Assembly: GCA_029204225.1 (NCBI GenBank)
Contig: CM055095.1
Location: 45,869,446-45,933,445, forward strand
Reading direction: 5' to 3'
DNA from: Diphasiastrum complanatum
Lineage: Eukaryota > Streptophyta > Lycopodiopsida > Lycopodiales > Lycopodiaceae
Length of the DNA: 64,000 nt
Notes under the pieces: generated by a model
The model's database searches: none
Seen by the model: only the letters and a program-made list of their open reading frames with translations
Told to the model about the DNA's origin: nothing
Part shown: piece after piece, positions 58,539 to 64,000 of the stretch
Numbering within the stretch: position 1 is the first letter of the stretch
Layout: each line of letters begins with the position of its first letter
Program-made: the position numbers and the translations under genes

Positions 58539-58550
58539 AGAGGGAGATAA
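58539..58550 (+). other. Polypurine tract of Gypsy F
   Basis: AGAGGGAGATAA, immediately before TGTTTGCCC, is the expected primer site for plus-strand synthesis. Confidence 0.7.
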
Positions 58551-59250
58551 TGTTTGCCCTTATGTAAGCCCAAGTTAAGAATTTATTGTGGCATGTGTAT
58601 TGTAAGCCCACAAGTAAATCCTATTGATAGAGCAAATAAAGGCTTAGGGAAACCTTAGATTTAGACCTTTTTATTATTGAAGTTTAACTATTACAAACAA
58701 CCATTTGTAATAGTTCAACTTAGAAAGTCTAAGTTTAAGATTTAATTCCTAAGTTCAAAGTTTAAATCCTAAGTTCATTGTAAGTGCACTTCATTTGGTT
58801 GAGAGAAGGCACTGTACAAGTTAATTATCATTATGCTTAAGGTTAGTCCCATAAGCATGTTAGAACATAGGCCCACCACTCTTGGCATATATGGGAGTGG
58901 AGGTGGGCCTTCCACAACACCTGTATAAGCTATTGTGATAATAAAACACTCTTTTGTGTTATCTTTTTATGCTATCTTGTGTTCCCATTGGTGATTGAAT
59001 ACCTTGTGGTAGGTGCCTGAGCTCCATTAGGCCTTCTCCATTGGTTTATTTTGCATTTGATTATGGGATAATTGTTTATCTTTCATCTCTAATCTCTTGT
59101 GGAGTTAACTAGGATTATGTAGACCTTTAGGTAAGAAATCACTAGTTGTTGGGCAGCCATAGTGATGCTTAAATACTCCCTAATTAGGATCATCTTCTAG
59201 TAGGGAGACCGCCGTAGAAGAAGCTTAATCAATCAATAGAACCATGATTT
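58551..59250 (+). mobile_element. 3' LTR of Gypsy F (right end approximate)
   Basis: Starts TGTTTGCCCTTATG right after the polypurine tract. A TATA-like TGTATAAGC lies at about 58921 and AATAAAACAC at about 58941, giving U3-R-U5 order. No second LTR exists for comparison. Two imperfect copies of a GGGAGACCGCC-like block (about 59205 and 59320) lie near the presumed end. Confidence 0.6.
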
Positions 59251-59437
59251 GAGTGGATCTTACCCGTATTTACCCTATACAACGACCTTTAGGATCCTTT
59301 CTACTCTATTAGATGGGAGACTGCCATAATAGAACTAGGAAGAGAAACTAAAAGTACATTAGTTTCCAGCCTTTGGAACACACAATCTAGAATGTGTAGT
59401 TTGGAACTCTAGGGGTTTGAAACATAGTGTTCCCACT

Positions 59438-60150
59438 ATGAAAGTGTCAAAACAAGTAATTGGCTCATGCTACTACGCAATTTGGAAATTCAAGATGAAC
59501 ATCTTGCAAGAGAAGGAGCTTTGGGAACTTGTGACCAGAATATAACAAAGGCTAGTTACCATTGAGGTGCATAGAATAGCTTTGGATAGAAGAGCGCAAA
59601 AGGCTCTTTCATCAATCAACCTCTCAGTCAAAGACCATGTCATTGCGTATATCAGTGGAGTTGTGGTGGCTAGACAAGCATGGGATGTTTTAAAGAGACA
59701 GTTTGAGATGACACTTTTATCAAGGATTTTTTTTTTACAGTCCAAAGTAGACAAGCTACATGTTGGCAAGATGTTAAGAGATGTCGAATTGGTTCATACA
59801 TTTATGAGTGGCATGACCGAGGAGTACCAATTGCCTTGAGTGGTATTCCCTCAAGGGGGAGGCTACCTTCATTTGAAGAGCTGTATGGAATCTCGCTCTT
59901 AGAGGAACAAAGGCGAGAGGTGAATCATGAATTGGATCGTAGAGTGATTGAATCTTGTCCAACGAAGAGGAAACATTGCTGGCCAAGAAGGGCAAAACAT
60001 ACAAGAACAATGATGGAAGGGTGCTATTGAAGATGAAGTTGGAGCTTTTGACAACAAAAAGGAAAATAAGTGTTTTTATTCTCATATGAAAGGGCATCGG
60101 GCCAAGGATTGTTGGAAGAATAAGGTGGATCTTAAAGAGGGCTAAACAAG
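59438..60150 (+). pseudogene. Copia J gag
   Basis: ATG at 59438 starts MKVSKQVIGSCYYAIWKFKM, then NILQEKELWELV, a stop, DRRAQKALSSINLSVKDHVI, RQAWDVLKRQFEMTLLSRI, and FMSGMTEEYQLP. A frameshift leads to LPSFEELYGISLLEEQR, and a zinc knuckle remnant KGHRAKDCWK lies at about 60087-60117. The block order matches the Copia A gag (YAVWKFKLKNIL, ALFETTN, LPTYEELGGLLLQEE), but sequence is distant. No LTR or primer-binding site is seen upstream. Confidence 0.8.
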
Positions 60151-61420
60151 ACAATAGGGCAATCTCATGAAAGAAGAGATAATAGAGTAGTCAAATGTAT
60201 TTGTTATAGCTTTCTTCTCAAGACAATCATTCTCGGTGGTTAATAGACTTTAGGGGCTACATGAGACATGATAGGTAATCGTCAGTGGTTCAACCAATTG
60301 ATGCTTGTGAAGGATGGTGATAGAGTGGTGCAAGCAAGTGGATAGGAGTGTCAAATTTGTGGTGTTGAAAGTTGTAATAATGTAGTTAATGTCTTGTATG
60401 TCCCCGAACTTAAGAAAAGTTTACCTTTTGTTGGGGTCATTATTGATCAAAAGATGAAATTTGAGGTTGGCAAGGAGAGATGCTTTGTCAAGGATGTCAA
60501 TGACAATGGTCGAGTCATTGTAGAAGAGTTTCGTGAGCCATATTGTGGACTACATAAGCTAAACGCAACAACTTTAAGCCTTTGTGGGTTGACTTTGTCT
60601 ATTATATCTTCGATGTCTTGGACATTTACTTGAGGCATCGACGTCTTGGACATTTCAACTTGAAGAGCTGAGGCTTTGAGGATAGTGAAGATGGTTTTGA
60701 CGTGAAGATAATTTTGGCATACCCAACCTTGACATTACAAAAGATTCTACATGTAAGGGTTATGTTTACGGTAAGCAAGAAAGAGAAGCATTCCAGAAAG
60801 GGGAGCAAATCGTGCAAAGAAGGTACTAAATCTACTTCATTCAGATTTAAAATAGAACTCATTCGGATTTGTGCAGTCCAATGAAGACCATGTCTTTAGT
60901 CGGTGCTTATTATTTTATGACTTTTATTGGTGACCATTTGTTAAATACACGTATTTTATTTCTTGAAGAAGAAATCAGATGCATTTGCATGTTTCAAGCA
61001 GTTCAAGGCCTTGTTTGAGAGTCAAACAAATGCCAAGATCAAGGTTCTCAGATCTGATGGTGGGGGTGAGTATAAGGAAGTTTGACAAATTTTGTAGAGA
61101 GCATGGGATCAAATGCCAATTTACATTCTCGTACACTCCTCGGTAGAACGGAATAGTAGTGTGTGAGAATGGCACCATTATGAAATATGAGAGGGCTATG
61201 TTGGAGCACATGGGATTGACGCTCATGTGGGGTTGAGGCTTGTAGTGCGGCTATGTTCGTGCAGAATAGAAGCTCAACTGATGGAAAGTTTTTATCCAAA
61301 GAGATTGATGTGATACATTGCAAGATTAAAGACCAAATAGCAGATTTCTGCACAAAGCCATTATATAGAGACAAGTGTGAACATTTTTGAAATTGTCTTG
61401 GTGTTTGTAAGATATATTAA
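60151..61420 (+). pseudogene. Copia J protease, integrase and RNase H end with internal deletion
   Basis: After a damaged protease region comes VVNVLYVPELKKSLPFVGVI (60375-60440), the usual end of protease, then pre-integrase text with RHRRLGHFNL. Integrase core pieces follow: SDAFACFKQFKALFESQTNA, VLRSDGGGEY (second Asp kept, about 61048), FDKFCREHGIKCQF, and NGIVVCENGTIM in the Glu region. At about 61290 the text jumps to the last RNase H block (EIDVIHCKIKDQIADFCTKP, LYRDKCEHF), so reverse transcriptase and most of RNase H are deleted. Stops abound. Confidence 0.75.
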
Positions 61421-61434
61421 AACTCTAGGGAGAG

Positions 61435-61650
61435 TGCTAGAATTGTAGAGCTGTTAATCTATGATTACTCGAATCTTTTATGTGTATATAATTCTAGCAT
61501 GTTGTAAGTGGATCGTCCACATAAAGGCCAAAGAGTTAGGACACCTGTCCTGTAACAACAGCTTGCACCATGCAAGGATTGTGTGAAGAAATTACTTCTA
61601 TAGTGTAACTTCCACTTAGGAGATTTCAGTTGCTTGTGCATGTGTGTGCT
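61435..61650 (+). mobile_element. 3' LTR start of Copia J
   Basis: A purine tract CTAGGGAGAG is followed by TGCTAGAATTGTAGAGC at 61435, just after the RNase H end. A TATA-like TGTATATAATT lies at about 61482. The right end is not defined. Confidence 0.5.
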
Positions 61651-61682
61651 CCCTTTGTCTATTTGGTTTTCATGTTTGTGGG

Positions 61683-61862
61683 CATAGTTGCATCGAACCG
61701 TGGTTCGAACCATCGAACCGTTAGGAACCGGTTTGAACTGTTTTTGGCCCTCAAAAAAAAACAAAAACAAATGGTTCGCACCGTCTCGCGATTCAAACCC
61801 AGCTAGCCGGTTTGAATCGGGACGGATCTGGTCGAATCGGTCGATTCGAATTGGCGTGTAAC
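61683..61862. repeat. Cluster of GGTTCGAACCG-type palindromic words
   Basis: Variants of GAACCG, GGTTCGAACC and GGTTTGAA-TCG occur about a dozen times in 180 bp, on both strands. Some recall the tRNA B-box GGTTCGA, but no A-box at tRNA spacing is present. Confidence 0.65.
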
Positions 61863-62811
61863 ACTGTTTGTGGGTCTAAAACTTGTGTCATTTCTAGCAA
61901 TTTTTTGTGCTTTTAATTTAGTCTTAGGTATAATGCTATACAAGAGTAAAGCCCGTCGCATAGGTTGATAGCACGAAGTTTTTTGTCTAAGACATGTATG
62001 ATTTGTGATGAAGTGCCTTTTGAAAGTCAAGTTGATCGATGAGTGCACTGCAAGTTTACCTTGGTTGTGTAACATCTTATTTGCAAGAAGTGAATTCGCC
62101 ATTTTAATTGATGAATTGATTGTGGTTGAACATATTTTTTTGTGTTCTAGGGAAAGGCAGTTTAGACAGGAATTGTCTCTTTTACGTGATTATAATTTAT
62201 CTTCTGTGGTTTTTTTGACTTTCTTTCAAACAACTTTCAACCTTTTTTAGTTCAAGATTGCATCATAGAAATTATTTTCAAATTTCTTCATGCTCATTTA
62301 ATGTAAGATCGTATATGTATTATGTAGCCATTATGTATATTCTTTGTATTGACAACTTTCCATATTGCATCAATCGATGCAGCCTGCTGATGCCAACATT
62401 CTGGATTTGGATTATAACTTTGCTGGTATGTGTGCTACAATTGAGTCTTTTGTTTCTAAAATTGCTTTCAAAGTTTTTGTAGTGAATTGGTCAGCTTTTT
62501 GGTTTTGCAATTTCCTTCTAACAGGGTTATTTTTATGTTCTTTTGATGTTGGGTCTTGGTTGTTTCAAGTTTGCCTATGTTGACAAATATATCACTATAT
62601 CATGATGATTGAAAGCAAGGAATGCATGTAGGAGATCCGTCATTTGTTTACAACAGCGTACAAGCACGTGGGGTTTTTATCATGTTGTCGACTCTATCGC
62701 CAAATATATTTGGAAATGCAATAATACTAAGAAAGAGATGCAAATATACGAGTTAAGATTATTTTGCATGTTCTTAGTTTGGAACGAAATGCATGAATGG
62801 TCATTGATGTT

Positions 62812-63083
62812 ATAGATTGGTGTTTCTTAATATGTATATTTTAATTCTATCTACCATTTAGCTTCTCAACATGTTGACATGAGGAGCCCGTCTCAGCCTA
62901 ATAATGATCATGTGGCTTGATTGAAGTTTAAATGAGATTGAAGGTTTATGGATTGATATTTCTTAATATGTATATTTTAATTCCGTCCACTATCTAGCTT
63001 CTCAACATGGTGACATGAGGAGCCTGTCTCAGCCTAATAATGATCATGTGTCTAGATCGAAAGTTAAAGGAGATTGTTCATGG
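62812..63083. repeat. Tandem duplication, period 136 bp
   Basis: Both copies contain TTTCTTAATATGTATATTTT, TAGCTTCTCAACATG.TGAC, ATGAGGAGCC and CTCAGCCTAATAATGATCAT. They differ by a few substitutions and an indel. Confidence 0.9.
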
Positions 63084-63272
63084 CCAATTTTTGTGACCTT
63101 AGAAGTAGCGATGTAATTTTTGTAATGGAACCATGTGGATTGACTTTATGGATATAAGTAAGTAAGATTGACAAAATGACAGTTGTGGTAGAAAGAAAGA
63201 GGATTCTCATTAAATGGAAATTGCTTGAAAACAAGTGGATGATTCTCGTTTACTATAAGATAGTAATTGGTG

Positions 63273-63356
63273 TTGACGTAGTAATCACATGTTCTCTTGC
63301 TTCGTTATCGGTGATTGACGTAGTATTCACATGTTCTCTTGCTTAGAGAGAGGAGT
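63273..63356. repeat. Tandem duplication, period 42 bp
   Basis: TTGACGTAGTAATCACATG and TTGACGTAGTATTCACATG begin at 63273 and 63315, each followed by TTCTCTTGCTT. Confidence 0.85.
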
Positions 63357-64000
63357 TAGGAGTTTGGTTGGCTTTGGTAAAGTTGAGACAAGGAGAAAGA
63401 GAAGGGAGAGTGAGAAAATAACAATGATAACACTTAATGGAATAACTAGATACGACCAACATTCACCAAAGAAACAACAAGAGCTAAACACAATGAAGAA
63501 AACAAATCTCTAAGAAGTGTTCTGCTTGACCTACATAAGCACCCTATTATTAATGAATTCAAGTAAGCTAGGATCTCTTGCCTGTGCAAAATTGTAGCCC
63601 TCATGCACTATTAGAATGAAACCTAGAATCATGTTGAAACTCTTACTTTAGCATTTACTCAATTTAACTTGTAGTCAAACTAGACTTAACTCGTATAGAA
63701 TAGTATGAAGTCCAAGATGACTAAACAATAAACTATGACAATAGGGGGTTACTAATTAGTCATTCTTACTAATAGGAAGATCTATTAATACTTTAGTTAC
63801 CAAAAGTGGCACATAATTTACACCCAAGTGTGATACAAGGTGTGTGGTGAAAACATATCTACGATATAGAAGAATACGATGCTAAGATATTGTAATGACT
63901 TAATGCTCTAGTTGCACCAAGTTCTATTTTGAATTTCATGTAGTCCAATGCACCTATTAGTGAGGTGAGAGAGTTCCTCCATCCATCTTAGAAGGAAGAG

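Larger units (their letters stand above)
50893..59250 (+). mobile_element. Gypsy element F (5' end lost, 3' LTR present)
   Basis: Order: gag, protease, reverse transcriptase, RNase H, integrase, a spacer with a TATA box, a third ORF of about 1,020 codons, polypurine tract, 3' LTR. The 5' LTR, leader and first gag codons are missing, replaced by minus-strand gag H. It is the same family as element E. The right end of the LTR is uncertain. Confidence 0.8.
61863..64000. other. Non-coding end of the window
   Basis: No supported gene. Frames at 62005-62250 have a cysteine-containing VEHIFLCSRERQFRQELSL block that faintly recalls the C-terminal end of LINE reverse transcriptases, too short to call. 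Tandem duplications lie at 62812-63083 and 63273-63356. Confidence 0.3.

Noticed and set aside
62005-62250. C-terminal end of a LINE reverse transcriptase
   Set aside because: The similarity rests on one short cysteine-containing block. No RT core, endonuclease or poly-A tail is nearby.

Overview
This window looks like nuclear DNA of a flowering plant. It is AT-rich, packed with decayed LTR retrotransposons, and carries plant-type retroelement signatures: primer-binding sites complementary to initiator tRNA-Met, Ty1/Copia and Ty3/Gypsy polyproteins, a tRNA-derived SINE, and telomere-like CCCTAAA runs. I see no prokaryotic gene organisation. I do not name a species. Only one host gene appears intact: a small Mpo1-like (DUF962) membrane protein on the minus strand at about 10.6-10.9 kb. 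A second host-derived piece, an exon-sized remnant of a sugar-phosphate/phosphate translocator at about 40.9-41.1 kb, is a pseudogene.

Layout. 0-4 kb: minus-strand Copia gag and pol fragments, a long TG/GA microsatellite and a 194-bp tandem duplication. 4.8-6.6 kb: a badly broken plus-strand coding relic with coiled-coil character. 7.0-8.7 kb: LTR end, primer-binding site, a GC-rich repeated leader and the gag start of a Gypsy element. 10.2-12.2 kb: the Mpo1-like gene, with a 13-copy degenerate minisatellite directly upstream. 12.9-26.1 kb: a mosaic of at least six Copia fragments in both orientations (called M, L, C, A, B and D here), with two recognisable primer-binding sites. 26.1-32.1 kb: minus-strand Gypsy element E. 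33.5-37.5 kb: Copia element K, the only element with both LTRs and a target-site duplication. 37.5-47.4 kb: mostly non-coding DNA with the translocator relic, a hairpin, a SINE and simple repeats. 47.4-48.4 kb: Gypsy fragment I. 50.4-50.9 kb: minus-strand Gypsy gag H. 50.9-59.2 kb: plus-strand Gypsy element F. 59.4-61.6 kb: Copia element J. 61.7-64 kb: palindrome-rich DNA and small tandem duplications.

The most interesting feature is shared by Gypsy elements E and F. Each has a long extra reading frame downstream of integrase, preceded by its own TATA box. In F it is about 1,020 codons long and ends 12 bases before the 3' LTR. The N-terminal parts of the two third ORFs resemble each other, with two shared motifs at similar distances from the ATG. 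This suggests a retroelement family carrying a separately transcribed post-integrase protein that I do not recognise. All retroelement genes here carry stops, frameshifts or lost catalytic residues, so none looks able to move by itself.

All calls are from reading translations by eye. No database search was run. Boundaries of decayed elements are approximate.
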